From contig KB904821.1 of the NCBI GenBank assembly GCA_000380225.1, forward strand, positions 2,032,012 to 2,096,011: DNA of 64,000 bases, given 5' to 3'. A program made the position numbers and the translations under genes. Shown here in pieces: positions 33,401 through 42,802 of the stretch. The notes beneath the pieces were generated by a model that saw only the letters and a program-made list of their open reading frames with translations, searched no databases and had not been told where the DNA came from. Within the stretch, counting starts at the first letter, position 1. The number at the start of each line of letters is the position of its first letter. Origin of the DNA: a filamentous cyanobacterium ESFC-1 (lineage in GTDB: Bacteria; Cyanobacteriota; Cyanobacteriia; Cyanobacteriales; Spirulinaceae).

Positions 33401-35689
33401 CACACCAAAACCATATTTGTAGTTAATCTCGTGTCCTGCCCCGTTTTTCGTCCATCCTGAGTCATTTTCATCATTCTTCAGGGCAGTTTCTACCAGGATA
33501 TGCTGTACATCCCGCCAAGTCAGATTCGGATTGGCCTCCAGCATCAACGCCACCACCCCCGAAGTCACCGCCGCCGCCGCCGACGTACCGCTAAAGTTGT
33601 TCGTATAGGCTTGACTGGGACTGGGGTCAGCAGTCGCCGTTTTAATACCTGGTGTACCATCACTCCCGCTATACGCCGAAACCAGTAACGGTGCGCCCGG
33701 TTCGCTGTAACTCGCTTGCTTACCATGATGGTCTACTGCCGCCACCGCAATCGTATAGCGAGAATTGGCATAACCGTCATAATTGACATTCTGCTGATTG
33801 TGACCTTGGTTTCCCGCCGACCAAACATAGATATTCCCCAAACCATTGCGGCCTTGATTTACTCCCGTAATCAACACCATCTCTGTCAAAGCTTGAGGGC
33901 CTTCGAGGTCATTGGGGGGATTAGGGCCTTCTCCTGGCCCCCAACTGTTGTTGTAGATGTCGATATCGTTTTGCAGATAAAACAAACTATCGGCTTCTTT
34001 GAGGTCATTCACCACCGCATCGCTACCTAGGGCAAAGAGAGTGTTGGGAACTAAGCGCAACCCCACCAAAGACGCATCTGGGGCAACGCCATAAGCCCCA
34101 TTGACATTACTACCGCCGATAATCCCGGCAACTCCTGTACCGTGGGATTCGGTACTGCTATACACTGAGCCAAACGAGCGACCGATAAAGGGTGAAGGGT
34201 CGTTGTCGTAAAGACGGAAGCCGTTTTGTCCTCCTCCTTCATAAAAATCGCGGCTGAGGTCAGGACGATAGGATGAGTTGAGGTCGGGGTGGTCGTAATA
34301 CAAGCCATCATCTACAACTGCTACAGTTACCCCTTCTCCGGTGTAGTTCGTGTTCCAGACGGGTATGGCGCTAATATCTTGTTCGGGTGTGCCTCCCAAT
34401 TGTCCGGTGTTGTGCAGATGCCAGAGGTCAGTGTTATCTGGCAAGAGGGAACGGGATTGGTGTTCGCGATGAATCAGGGGATAAGCAAATTCGATGCCGG
34501 ATACGCCGTCGAGTTTTTGGTGAATTTGAGCCGAGTTGAGTTCTGAGTTGAATTGCCAAACGTAGGTGTGGGGCAGATGTCCGGTTTCTCCCAGGTTTTC
34601 GGCTTCGAGGAGGGTAAATAAGCTGTCTTCGAGTTCTAAACCACTCACGCCAACGACCCAGTTATGGGTTTCTTCGAGGGTGGCGGGGTCATAGGCGGTG
34701 ATGTCACTATCCCGTTCGACTGCATATTTTACGGTGTCGGCTACTTCGTCAATAATTGAAACTCCATCGCTTTCGGGGTCAAATACGGCATAGGTAATGA
34801 GGGCTTGACCGACTTCGGTTTCGCGCCAGTCTTTGGCGGGGTCGATTACGTCGTCGAGGAGGGCGGCTTCTCCGGTTGCGCCTTTGATTTGAAAGATCAT
34901 GTCGTTATAATCGCGGTCAGTTCTGCCATCGATGCGGACATCTTCCATGACGAAGGTATGACCGTCTCCGAGGACATCGGCGATTTGTCCCATCTGCATT
35001 CCGTCTTCGGGGTTGGCGGTAGACAGGGAGAATAGGGGCTGCATATTGTGAGCGAGTTGGCCGTCGTTTTGCAGGGTTGTGTACATTTCCTGTACGCTGC
35101 CTTTGGGAACGAGCATAACGGCGAAACGGTCTCCGGCTTGCATTTCTACGGTGGTGGGACGGTTGTATTCGCCGCGATTGCTGTTGTGACCATCGAAGAA
35201 GGTGTTAAATCTTGCCCCTTCGTCTGCGTCGGAGATGACGATGTGGCCGCTGTTTTGGCTGTCTCCTGCTAGGGCGCGACGGGCGGCTTCGAGGATGAAT
35301 TCATCAGAACCGGGTTCGTAGTCTTCCATGCCTTCAAGACTAAATATGGCGAGTTCTCCTTCATAAGTACCGCCGTCGTAGAGGTAATCGATGGTGACTT
35401 GTCCGGTGTCATCGACGGTGAAGTAGCCACTGGTGAAGGGTTCGGGGGTTTCTGTGGGGGCGAAGGGGATGATGTCGATGTCGCTATCGTCGGTTTCTGG
35501 GGTATCGGTGGGGATGATGTCGTCGAGGTCGAGGTCGAGGGGGTCGAGGCTATCACCATCGCCTGTGTCGAGGATGCCGGAGGGGGTAAGTATGGGTTCG
35601 AGGATGAAGGTTTGTAGGGGTTGGGTTTGGGGCGTTTTGGGTGGGAATAGGGCTTTGAGGAAGTTTTGAAGACTAAGTGGTTTCCACAT
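30446..35689 (-). CDS. large S8 subtilase with DUF4114, P-domain, Calx-beta and SBBP propeller
   Basis: 1747 residues. Order: N-terminal segment with QTFILEPILTPSGILD (about 25-40), Asp/Pro-rich linker, DUF4114 (GELAIFSLEGMEDYEPGSDE to DRDYNDMIFQIKG), S8 catalytic domain with Asp in VAVVDDGLYYDHPDL (near 460), His in ESHGTGVAGIIGG (near 513) and Ser in FSGTSAAAAVTSG (near 696), proprotein-convertase P-domain (about 810-925, DHKLRGDLEVVLISPDGTES), three Calx-beta modules (about 930-1285) and six or more SBBP repeats (VDAAGNAYITGRT type) to the end. The catalytic triad is complete. No classical signal peptide is seen, so secretion may be by a type I or other route. The stop TAG is at the edge of a dispersed repeat. 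Confidence 0.92.
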   Translation of the reverse strand: MWKPLSLQNFLKALFPPKTPQTQPLQTFILEPILTPSGILDTGDGDSLDPLDLDLDDIIPTDTPETDDSDIDIIPFAPTETPEPFTSGYFTVDDTGQVTIDYLYDGGTYEGELAIFSLEGMEDYEPGSDEFILEAARRALAGDSQNSGHIVISDADEGARFNTFFDGHNSNRGEYNRPTTVEMQAGDRFAVMLVPKGSVQEMYTTLQNDGQLAHNMQPLFSLSTANPEDGMQMGQIADVLGDGHTFVMEDVRIDGRTDRDYNDMIFQIKGATGEAALLDDVIDPAKDWRETEVGQALITYAVFDPESDGVSIIDEVADTVKYAVERDSDITAYDPATLEETHNWVVGVSGLELEDSLFTLLEAENLGETGHLPHTYVWQFNSELNSAQIHQKLDGVSGIEFAYPLIHREHQSRSLLPDNTDLWHLHNTGQLGGTPEQDISAIPVWNTNYTGEGVTVAVVDDGLYYDHPDLNSSYRPDLSRDFYEGGGQNGFRLYDNDPSPFIGRSFGSVYSSTESHGTGVAGIIGGSNVNGAYGVAPDASLVGLRLVPNTLFALGSDAVVNDLKEADSLFYLQNDIDIYNNSWGPGEGPNPPNDLEGPQALTEMVLITGVNQGRNGLGNIYVWSAGNQGHNQQNVNYDGYANSRYTIAVAAVDHHGKQASYSEPGAPLLVSAYSGSDGTPGIKTATADPSPSQAYTNNFSGTSAAAAVTSGVVALMLEANPNLTWRDVQHILVETALKNDENDSGWTKNGAGHEINYKYGFGVVDAEAAVEKALEWQQIGTEVMLTSGEREVNEPILNDGTTLADSFTFTEDITVESVEVMFDADHKLRGDLEVVLISPDGTESVLAESHTDVNDLDGSGEPTGIDQYRSWIFTSMRHWGESSRGEWKLQVRDEKGNDVQGDWKKWKLNLYGTKPMIAVEATDPEAREGEDEGEFTIRRRGNTKFPVTVNYDVIGAYHGWEPKATPDEDYEALPGSITIPAGASEVKIPVRSLEDNESEFPETVRIQISQNAEYEVSPNQIDAVLIQDNDLPTLRLFAEWWTGQPKNNHRASYTSESGNEGHFVLRRRGDRSYDLPVYFDLPGTATPGVDYKILSYNRQQEFTNSFVFPAGQRDFWFRFVPIDDSSEEGDKTVDFTLTPDPTYGFYVSGRIWDRTPITLADNDDRPTVSITTMQDPILEEGTPGRFTFTRTGDDLSEPLEVEYWISTGIHAGAFQYPATNGEDYQEIPESIVIPAGETSVTLDIQTKADNEIEPIENLRIFLKSNPAYAISSQEQATLYISDPNHQPPQTTWVRQLGTATADKATGIAVDAAGNAYITGRTAANIFSQDLEGLFDSSQAQSKNSDYDRVGDVFVAKYNPQGQRVWQEQLGTQGFEEATGIVVDDAGNTYIAGSTDGITGDGKKDALSNHDVWLVKYDAAGNRQWTRSLGQQANASKNQLGYDVSKGGMSIDPNGNIYLTGYTFSNLNGSNAGSADAFVSKYAPNGDLVWTRQLGTDTWDEASGVVADSQGNVYITGHTKGQLPSQPQAGDKDVWVAKYDVSGNQQWVQQFGTATADEALGIAIDEAAGQVYLTGKTNDRLGETYGGSWLDWLGDYNEREKARLGDRTGLGGTYAGEGDAWLAAVDTDGNIQWKRLLGTNAADSASSVKVDDKGNVFVTGRTAGKIGAKQVSNSDVTGTVHLGGEDMFVAKYDPAGALLWKQQLGTTADEGANAMALSGSSVYLAGVTTGAFGAASGGGEDAWIARLG

Positions 35690-35943
35690 AGTAATTTCTT
35701 GGGTAGATTGTTGGTTTTCTTGTTATGTAATCGGGATAATTTCCGAGGTTTTACGCATTGTTCTCGGATTTGGAGTTGATTTTTTACAAAAGTTTGTGTA
35801 TTTTCTCTTGCCGTGGGTTATGGCAGAGAGCTAGATTGCTCGTATTTCGGTGCGTTACGCTTTGCTAACGACACCCTACTAATGCACAAATTAAGGTGTG
35901 TCACGACACTACTGGCTCGACACAGCTAAAATGAGGCTTTAAT

Positions 35944-36020
35944 GTAGGGTGGGTTGGGCGGCTAAAACCGTTGCTACGACTGTAATTCAGCAATCCGCCG
36001 TAACCCACCGTTTAAGGTGA
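35944..36020. repeat. inverted-repeat element (family D), copy 3
   Basis: GTAGGGTGGGTTGGGCGGCT at the left pairs with CCGCCGTAACCCACCG at the right. Diverged from the tandem pair at 16526-16698. Confidence 0.8.
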
Positions 36021-36081
36021 AACAGTCCACTACGGTTGGCTTTACATAAAGTTTGCGTATTTTTTGGGGATGGGTTTTTGT

Positions 36082-36111
36082 AGCAAGCCCTGAAGGGCTT
36101 ACTACGAACGA
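36082..36111 (-). repeat. hairpin repeat (family E), copy 2, possible terminator
   Basis: AGCAAGCCCTGAAGGGCTTA then CTACGAACGA, next to the stop of the minus-strand PEP-CTERM gene at 36116. Confidence 0.7.
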
Positions 36112-36115
36112 TTTA

Positions 36116-37636
36116 CTATGAACGGGTGCGAGTGCGAGTCAAAATTCCTAGTAATCCTAAAAAGAAAAGCCCCAAACCTGTTGCGGGTTCTGGGACTTGT
36201 TTTACTGGTGTTACTGGGTTTACTATTTTTTCTGCTTTTTTACAGCCTTCGATCATTGTGCCATTTTCGTTGTCGCCAAAGATGGCTAAGGCATTATCGC
36301 CACACTCGCCTTGAAACTCTAAAATGTATCGTCCATCTAACCGTTCGGGAATATAGAAACGCTCGATTTCTCCTTCGGTGGTGTACATGGCATAGGCTTC
36401 TTCTCCCTTTTCATTGGTATAGGTGATTTCATTAATACGGCCTAATTCTTCGGTATAGCCTAGTCGCCGTCCTAAAGGATCGGTTAAGATAAAATCCACT
36501 GACTCAAATAAACCTTGTAACCAATTTTCTGAACTGCCCGGCCCGTTTTCTAAAATGTAGTGTAGGTATTCGGGCGACATCATGTTAATGTCAAAGTTGG
36601 CACCGGAGTTACGATTGGCAATTCTTTGACAATCGATTGTTGTGGGGAAAACCTCTAAACATTCCCACGGTATATTGTCTAAAGCGGTTCCGGCAAATAT
36701 TTGATTAACTTTAATATATTCGGCGTAATTAGGAATAAATCCTTGACCTGCTCGTACATTGGCTTCTTCGGCGGCTCGTTCAATTAAACCAATGCCTGTG
36801 TATTTTCCTTGGCTGTTATCGCCGCTTTCGTGATATCCTTTTTGTTTGAAAGGTGTTAAAAAAGCTGAACCCCAAAAGGGAATTTCTGCATATCCTTTAT
36901 CCATTTCTTCTGCTTGGATAAAGTCTACCATTGCTTGTAGAATATTCCGGTCGATTTCGGTGACTGCGTAGTTTTGGATGGGGGAACTTTGGGGATTGGA
37001 GTCTGGTGAAAGGTGAATAAATGAACCAAGGGTATGTCCATTTTGTACGCCATTGTCGGGTTGAATAGAGACTAATTTGCCATCGAGAATATCGAAATAT
37101 TGTCCGTCTTGATAAGCGGGACTCGCTTCATAAATTTGGTTATTCCACCACAAACCAACGTGATCGAAGGTTTCTTGGTCGCGGTCGAGAAAGACTAAAC
37201 CGGACTCTAAACTGGGAGGGGGATTTGTGCCGATTGTTGTCCCGGAAGATGCGAGGTCAATTTGAATATCGAGAAAACCCGACCAATCGTTATCGGTGGG
37301 TTTCACAGAAAAGTCAATTACTGACCCGGCATCCACATTCACGGTTGAAATGGATTCGATGAGTACTCTTCCTCCTTGGGTTGCGCTGCGGGTATCGAGT
37401 CCTATGTAGTCTTTTTGGTTCAACCAGCCGTGGGCTGTGGTGTAGGCGGTGTTTTGCGGTTGTGCGAGGGTTCCGTAGATGTTAACTGTTCCGGTGGTTT
37501 TGCTGGTCCAGCTTAGGGTGGGGTTTTGAGCGGTTAAGGTGTCTTGGAATAAAGTTGCTGCTTGGACGGCGTTAATACCAGTAAATACTGAAATAGCGGC
37601 GATTCCAGAGAGGGTGCTAGTTAATTTCCACATCAT
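36116..37636 (-). CDS. PEP-CTERM sorting-domain exported protein
   Basis: 506 residues. Signal peptide at the start (MMWKLTSTLSGIAAISVFTG, cleavage near VQAA), and a C-terminal PEP-CTERM signal (VPEPATGLGLFFLGLLGILT then RTRTRS). Between them lies a long extracellular region with cysteines (about 320-345 and near 447-475) and no recognised family; a segment WSGFLDIQIDLASSGTTIG suggests a beta-sandwich. It sits between the two subtilase genes in the same direction, with 426 and 429 bp gaps holding repeats, so it may be regulated on its own. Possible substrate of the neighbouring proteases, which is speculation. Confidence 0.85.
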   Translation of the reverse strand: MMWKLTSTLSGIAAISVFTGINAVQAATLFQDTLTAQNPTLSWTSKTTGTVNIYGTLAQPQNTAYTTAHGWLNQKDYIGLDTRSATQGGRVLIESISTVNVDAGSVIDFSVKPTDNDWSGFLDIQIDLASSGTTIGTNPPPSLESGLVFLDRDQETFDHVGLWWNNQIYEASPAYQDGQYFDILDGKLVSIQPDNGVQNGHTLGSFIHLSPDSNPQSSPIQNYAVTEIDRNILQAMVDFIQAEEMDKGYAEIPFWGSAFLTPFKQKGYHESGDNSQGKYTGIGLIERAAEEANVRAGQGFIPNYAEYIKVNQIFAGTALDNIPWECLEVFPTTIDCQRIANRNSGANFDINMMSPEYLHYILENGPGSSENWLQGLFESVDFILTDPLGRRLGYTEELGRINEITYTNEKGEEAYAMYTTEGEIERFYIPERLDGRYILEFQGECGDNALAIFGDNENGTMIEGCKKAEKIVNPVTPVKQVPEPATGLGLFFLGLLGILTRTRTRS

Positions 37637-37774
37637 GATTTCCTCGTTGATTAGAATTGTCTCAGGCGCGATCGCGGGGAAAGTTCGATTTTCTCCCTAT
37701 TCTTTAATCGGGCCAAAATCCGAGGTTCTACGCACAAGGCTGTGTTTTTACGGTAAATTGTCACGAAACTTTAC

Positions 37775-37968
37775 ATTACCAAAAATCCTGGGTCTAAAGC
37801 CCCGTCCTTATAGGACGGCTTTGTGCTAAACTGTCAACTAAGTACGGTCGGGCAGATCGGAACAATGCTCGTCGAGGGTAAAGAGATCGGGGCTAATGCT
37901 TCGGTATCAGCTAGACTCTCCCAATGAAGCGAGAATCCCCGCTCCTTAAGGACGGGGAGTTGTCAAAA
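37775..37968. mobile_element. IS200/IS605-derived element without tnpB, short form
   Basis: Starts CTGGGTCTAAAGCCCCGTCC (37789) with the hairpin CCGTCCTTATAGGACGG and ends CGGGGAGTTGTCAAAA. The intervening sequence (ACTAAGTACGGTCGGGCAGA, GGGTAAAGAGATCGGGGCTA, GTATCAGCTAGACTCTCCCA) matches 15310-15460 in inverse orientation. It has no reading frame. The region resembles the right end plus guide-RNA scaffold left when tnpB is lost. The rest of the 37637-38065 gap holds HIP1 sites only. Confidence 0.65.
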
Positions 37969-38065
37969 AGGGGAATATACGGGCGCGATCGCGCTTCACC
38001 CTGAGAGAGTAGTTGGGCGCGATCGCACTCATGTCCAGAAGTTGTTGCAGGATACAGGCGATTAC

Positions 38066-41000
38066 TTATCGCGCAGGGCCGTAAATACTAAACCAAATCT
38101 CACCGCGATCGCTATCTCCAAGACCTTGAAGATTAATCAAACGTCCTTTGCGTCCGTATAGTATTCCAGTATCACGGTCTGTAATACGACCTGTGTCTTG
38201 GTTATAGAGAAGATTCAGATTTTTGACTCCAGCATTAGGATTGATATCAATGCGATCGTCTTTACCCCTTAATCCTGAATCACTGTCAAAAAGTTCGATT
38301 GTAATTGGAACGACGGAATCATTTATGCGTTGACCCCATCGCCAATCAGGTCGTAAATCATCAACTCCGCCGACAGTTGGACTGCGCCATTGATTACCTG
38401 CAATGGAAATCTTGGTATAAAAATCAGAATCGCTGAGACCCGGATCGAAGTCACCTTCAACACGATGAACCGCAACAGTCACAGGTGGAGGCTCGGAAAT
38501 GCCGATACCCCAACCGTCTATTGTGAATCCAAATTCAACACGACCCTCTAAAGTAATTTGTTCTCCCCGGTATCCATAGAATCGTCCAGTATCGCGATCG
38601 GTAATTCGACCGTTGACCAGATTGAAATTGAGATTTAAATCTTTAAGATCAAGATCGTCGGGATCGGGATTGAGATCAACACGATCGTCCGGCCCCCTTA
38701 ATCCTCCATCACTATCAAAAACTTGGAAAGTTATGGGAACGATTGTCTTAGTTACACCATGGCTGAACTGCCAATTAGGACTGATATCATTTTTCCCGCC
38801 AATAATGTCACTTTTCCACTTCTCTCCGTCAATATTTAAGATGCTGTAGAAGTCAGAGCGATCCTTATTGAAAAAATAATCACGATCGTAGTCTCCTACA
38901 ACTCGGTTGACAGTTGCAGTAACTGTTTTTAAGTTGGTAATTGCTTCTCCGAGTTTGAGCATATCAGCGCGTCGGAAATCCAAGCCCGTATTATTCACAT
39001 TGTCATTTTCATCATCTCCGTCGTTGATGGTCTTTCCGGTAGAAGCAAGAAGACTACGAAATTCATCAGGAGTCAATCGACGACCCAGTTCTTGAACCGC
39101 TAACTCTTGAGCTAAGACTGCCATACCTGCAACGTGAGGAGATGCCATACTTGTTCCTGACTTGTCTACAGTTCCACCCGTAGCGTTTGCCCCCTTGATG
39201 CTGACACCAGGAGCAACAATATCTGTTAGAGTGCCATGTCGTTGAGAAAAAGGGGCAATGCGATCGGCATCTGTGGTATTGGCAATAGTTTCAAAAATAC
39301 CATCTCTGTCGATATCATAAGCAGCCCTCCCTACATTGTTATCATAAACAGCGCCAACCGATATTACATTAGGGTCAGCAGAGCGAGAAGCAACACCTGG
39401 AGTACTACCAAATTGGAAGAAGCTATTACCTGATGCAGCAACGCTAATCACGCCTAAATCTGCTAACACTTGAAACTCGTCGCTTAAGCTAGACAAGTAT
39501 GGTGAGTCGTAGTTACCACTTCCGAGAGACAGGTTGACACTAGCAATATTGTATTTTGCAGCATTTTCGATTGTCCATTGTAAAGCTTGTTCGATATCTG
39601 CATCCTTAGCTGTTATGGTTCCATCTGGATTTCGAAAGTCTGAAAACACTTTCAGAGGAATAATATTCGCGCCGGGTGCTACTCCTGAATAATATCCGTT
39701 AGAAGCAGCAATACTCGCGACATGAGACCCATGATCGTCAACATCAATGGGGAATCGATCGTTGTCGGCAAAATCAAGAGCAGCATTAGGGTCTAAAATA
39801 ATGCGGTCGGAAACGCCATCACCATCTGCATCAGAACCGAAGTAGAGATGATCGAGATCGATTCCGGTGTCGATGATGACTGTAGACCAATCACTGCCAT
39901 CAATTCCGTCAAAATCGGAACTACTACGGAAATCATTAAGGTTAATCAACTGGCTAGATTCATCAGTAAAGAGATAGTTCAAATCATCCGAACCCGTTGT
40001 CGTTACTCCTGGAATTAAGGGAGTAACGGCCATTTCGAGGTCGTAGAGTGTACCCGGAATAATATCACCGGCGGGTGAAACCCTGACTCGATATGCACCC
40101 GCACTCAAAGTACCGTTGATGGATTCTGGGGTTGTGCCAGTATTGCTAGAACTGACAATGACATTTTCGTTGATGTCCAGGAGTTCTACGTTGACATCTT
40201 CACTGAAACCATCCAGAGAAAGATCGAACTTATTACGCGCACCCAAGGTAAAGGAATAGTAGTCATCAGGGTCGAGACTGCCAACCCAGCCGCGATAGTT
40301 TTTACCCACTGAGGAAACTGAAGATCGGCGTGCTTCTTCGGGTGTGTTTCCGGCTAAGTCTTCCGGGTCTACAATATGCTGGAATAACTCCTGCATGGAG
40401 GGTAAGCTGCGCCAATCTTTACCATCGGCGATGAGATTGTCTAAATCCTCAGCCTCCCCAGTTGCACCTGTGACGCGGAAAATGATGTCGTTGTAATCTT
40501 GGTCTGTCCAACCATCGACTCGTCGGTCTTCCATGACGAAGGTATTGCCGTCTCCGGTGACATCGGCGATTTGGCCGACGTGGAAGGCATCTTCGGGGTT
40601 GGCGGTGGCAAGGGAGAAGAGGGGACGAATTGAGCCGCCGATTTCGGGGTTATTGGCAATTTGCTCGACTTTACCGTTGGGGACGAGCATCACGGCGAAG
40701 GTGTCTCCGGGGCGCATGGTGAAGCTTTTATCGCTGATGTGTGCGCCGGAGTTGAAGTCGTTTTCCCAGGCGGTTTTGCCGCTAAAACGTGCGCCTTCGG
40801 TTGCGTCGTCGATGACGATATGACCGAGGTCGGAGTTGCTGAGGGCGCGGTTGGCGGCTTCTTGGATAAATTCGGGGGAGTCGAGGTCGAAGTTTTCCAT
40901 GCCGTCGAGACTGAAGATGGCGAGTTGGCCTTTGTAGAAACCGCCACCGTCGTAGAGGAAGTCAATGCTGACTTCGCCAGAGTCGCCGACGGTGAATACG

Positions 41001-41257
41001 CCGGAGTCGATGTCGGCGATGGTCGTGGGGGTATTAGCGAAGGGGATGATGTCTACGTCGTCGAGGTTGTCTAGGGTGATGTCGTCGAGGACGGGGAAGT
41101 CGCTGTCTATGCCGTCGAGGTCTGGGGTATCGTCACCAGGGCCATCTATGATGCCGGAGGGGGTGAGGATGGGTTCGAGGATAAAGGTTTGGAAGGAGAG
41201 GGAGTTGGGATGTTCTTGTGATTTGGTTTTCCGTGAGAAAAAATCAAAGAAAAGCAT
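38066..41257 (-). CDS. S8 subtilase with DUF4114, PPC domain and twin C-terminal repeats
   Basis: 1063 residues. N-terminal segment with QTFILEPILTPSGIID (about 23-38), DUF4114 (GQLAIFSLDGMENFDLDSPE to DQDYNDIIFRVTG), a PPC-type beta domain (about 320-415, GWVGSLDPDDYYSFTLGARN), then the S8 domain with Asp in VIIDTGIDLDHLYFG (near 462), His in DDHGSHVASIAAS (near 507) and Ser in SGTSMASPHVAGM (near 702). The C-terminus is two related modules of about 130 residues, each with VxRVxGDxD, FDSDxGLRGxDDRxDxNP and GRITDRDTG. These acidic modules look Ca-binding. The first 300 residues parallel the 1747-residue subtilase, so the two share a common N-terminal architecture. Confidence 0.92.
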   Translation of the reverse strand: MLFFDFFSRKTKSQEHPNSLSFQTFILEPILTPSGIIDGPGDDTPDLDGIDSDFPVLDDITLDNLDDVDIIPFANTPTTIADIDSGVFTVGDSGEVSIDFLYDGGGFYKGQLAIFSLDGMENFDLDSPEFIQEAANRALSNSDLGHIVIDDATEGARFSGKTAWENDFNSGAHISDKSFTMRPGDTFAVMLVPNGKVEQIANNPEIGGSIRPLFSLATANPEDAFHVGQIADVTGDGNTFVMEDRRVDGWTDQDYNDIIFRVTGATGEAEDLDNLIADGKDWRSLPSMQELFQHIVDPEDLAGNTPEEARRSSVSSVGKNYRGWVGSLDPDDYYSFTLGARNKFDLSLDGFSEDVNVELLDINENVIVSSSNTGTTPESINGTLSAGAYRVRVSPAGDIIPGTLYDLEMAVTPLIPGVTTTGSDDLNYLFTDESSQLINLNDFRSSSDFDGIDGSDWSTVIIDTGIDLDHLYFGSDADGDGVSDRIILDPNAALDFADNDRFPIDVDDHGSHVASIAASNGYYSGVAPGANIIPLKVFSDFRNPDGTITAKDADIEQALQWTIENAAKYNIASVNLSLGSGNYDSPYLSSLSDEFQVLADLGVISVAASGNSFFQFGSTPGVASRSADPNVISVGAVYDNNVGRAAYDIDRDGIFETIANTTDADRIAPFSQRHGTLTDIVAPGVSIKGANATGGTVDKSGTSMASPHVAGMAVLAQELAVQELGRRLTPDEFRSLLASTGKTINDGDDENDNVNNTGLDFRRADMLKLGEAITNLKTVTATVNRVVGDYDRDYFFNKDRSDFYSILNIDGEKWKSDIIGGKNDISPNWQFSHGVTKTIVPITFQVFDSDGGLRGPDDRVDLNPDPDDLDLKDLNLNFNLVNGRITDRDTGRFYGYRGEQITLEGRVEFGFTIDGWGIGISEPPPVTVAVHRVEGDFDPGLSDSDFYTKISIAGNQWRSPTVGGVDDLRPDWRWGQRINDSVVPITIELFDSDSGLRGKDDRIDINPNAGVKNLNLLYNQDTGRITDRDTGILYGRKGRLINLQGLGDSDRGEIWFSIYGPAR

Positions 41258-41619
41258 GGCTTGTTTTGTTTTTGAGTAAGTTGTCAGTGATGCTGTTTTT
41301 TGACAGCAAAGATGTTGGATGGGCTGGCATCTTGCCAGTTTTTGAGGCTTCCCTCTTGTTTAGGGGCAGAAATTGTAAAGTTATGAATTTTGGTAGGATT
41401 CAAAATTTACAGACCTGCTGTAGTTCAGAATTTCTGCGGTGTTCTGGCTTTAAAAAAGCTGGGAGTTTACTGAATGAAGTTGCGGAGCAAGCTGGGAAGG
41501 GCTTACTACGAACGACTGTTTCCTTACTGATTACTACTCTGGCCAGACTTGCGAGTTTTACACATTCGTAAAGTAAAGTTTTATAAACACTTAAGTAAAA
41601 ACCCTAGGCTTTTGCCGAG
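41258..41619. other. intergenic region, divergent promoters
   Basis: No gene seen. It lies between the divergent subtilase and sigma-like genes, so it must contain both promoters. A diverged family E hairpin (AGCTGGGAAGGGCTTACTAC) is at about 41489-41508. Confidence 0.5.
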
Positions 41620-42786
41620 ATGTTAATAAGAGTGCAAGAGCAAAAACTGATGGATGAGCGTCTCAAGTACATTTCGGCAGTGCAGCAGTCCCCGTTGGGC
41701 AGCTTGCAACGACAACAGGCTTTAGAAAACTTGACGGAAGTGGTTTTAAGGTCGCGGTCGATGTTTCGTTTTGAGGGAGGAGGGGCGATCGCGCCCATTT
41801 ATCGTGAGGGGTTACAGGCGTTGCGAACCGAAACTCTGGGTCTTCTCGATCGCGAAATTAACAACTATAATGGCAAACCTCAGTGGTTGACTGAGGTGCG
41901 ATCGCGAGCTTTGAGTCGGGTTTTAACCCAAGATTATCTCCAACAATTGGCTTTAGTCGCTCAACAATACGAACCTCCAACCCCGCAATGGCAATACGCG
42001 ATGCAAGAACTGGTTAACGGTATTATGCGATCGCGAAAATTACGCGGTCGAGGGAAATTTTCCCAAGACGTTTATCAAGAAGCGATTAACACAATGTGCT
42101 TATGGTTGTACCGCAAAATCAATACTTACGATGCGACTAAAGGTAGTTTTATGACTTGGATTAATACCCGTTTATCCTATATTCTGCTCGAAACCCGTCA
42201 AGAATGCCACGACCCCCTCGTTCAACAATTAAACGGCAAAATTATTAGAACCAAATATCAACTAACTGCGATCGTTCGTGAAGGCTTGGTCATCGATCTA
42301 AATTTTTGGTTAAAATCAGTATTAAGACTCTCAAACCCCGGTCAAAACTTCCCGAACCCAATACTATTTTTACAAATTATTGTGTTGATTTTGGTGCAAA
42401 TGTATCAAGTCAACCCCCAACAAACAGAAATCATTTTATTTGAACTGGCTCAACAAACTCTCTCATTATCATCAAAATTAGTATCTATCGAAAGTGAAAC
42501 TCGCTCCATCGAGACAATCGCTCAATCCCCAAGCAATCCTTCCCTATCCGAACAGATTCGGCATTACCTCGAAAGCGATCCCCAGGGTCTTTGTCAAGTT
42601 CACTGTCGCGCTAACCCCCAAGCCACCTTTCAAGCGATCGCCCTGAAACGTCTCGATGGCGAAAGTTGGCAACAAATCTCAGATTGTTTTAACATTCGCG
42701 TTACTGCTTTGAGTAACTGCTTTCAACGCACTTTACAGAGATTAATTCCTCATATCCGCAGCTATATCCAGGGAGAACTGGACTAA
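41620..42786 (+). CDS. sigma-70-like factor of the DUF1822/CHAT operon
   Basis: 388 residues. A sigma region-2-like helix is recognisable around NTYDATKGSFMTWINTRLSY (near 175-190) and a region-4-like helix-turn-helix near the end (FQAIALKRLDGESWQQISDC, then FNIRVTALSNCFQRTLQRLI). The middle is unlike standard sigma factors. The start ATG at 41620 is used; an ATG ten codons later is possible. DUF1822 and CHAT-NACHT genes follow at 16 and 60 bp gaps. This gene order recurs in filamentous cyanobacteria in my recollection, and the protein may act as a dedicated regulator or as a protein-interaction device. Confidence 0.7.
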   Translation: MLIRVQEQKLMDERLKYISAVQQSPLGSLQRQQALENLTEVVLRSRSMFRFEGGGAIAPIYREGLQALRTETLGLLDREINNYNGKPQWLTEVRSRALSRVLTQDYLQQLALVAQQYEPPTPQWQYAMQELVNGIMRSRKLRGRGKFSQDVYQEAINTMCLWLYRKINTYDATKGSFMTWINTRLSYILLETRQECHDPLVQQLNGKIIRTKYQLTAIVREGLVIDLNFWLKSVLRLSNPGQNFPNPILFLQIIVLILVQMYQVNPQQTEIILFELAQQTLSLSSKLVSIESETRSIETIAQSPSNPSLSEQIRHYLESDPQGLCQVHCRANPQATFQAIALKRLDGESWQQISDCFNIRVTALSNCFQRTLQRLIPHIRSYIQGELD

Positions 42787-42802
42787 AAAAGGATGATTTC
42801 CC

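Larger units (their letters stand above)
35690..36115. other. intergenic region with dispersed repeats
   Basis: No gene seen. It contains GGTGCGTTACGCTTTGCTAA (35850-35869), a common cyanobacterial repeat motif, family D copy 3 (35944-36020) and the family E hairpin (36082-36111) just after the PEP-CTERM gene. Confidence 0.6.

Noticed and set aside
34051..35617. ORFs antisense to the subtilase N-terminal region
   Set aside because: Biased Asp/Pro/Thr composition of the real gene keeps the other frames open; no independent motifs.
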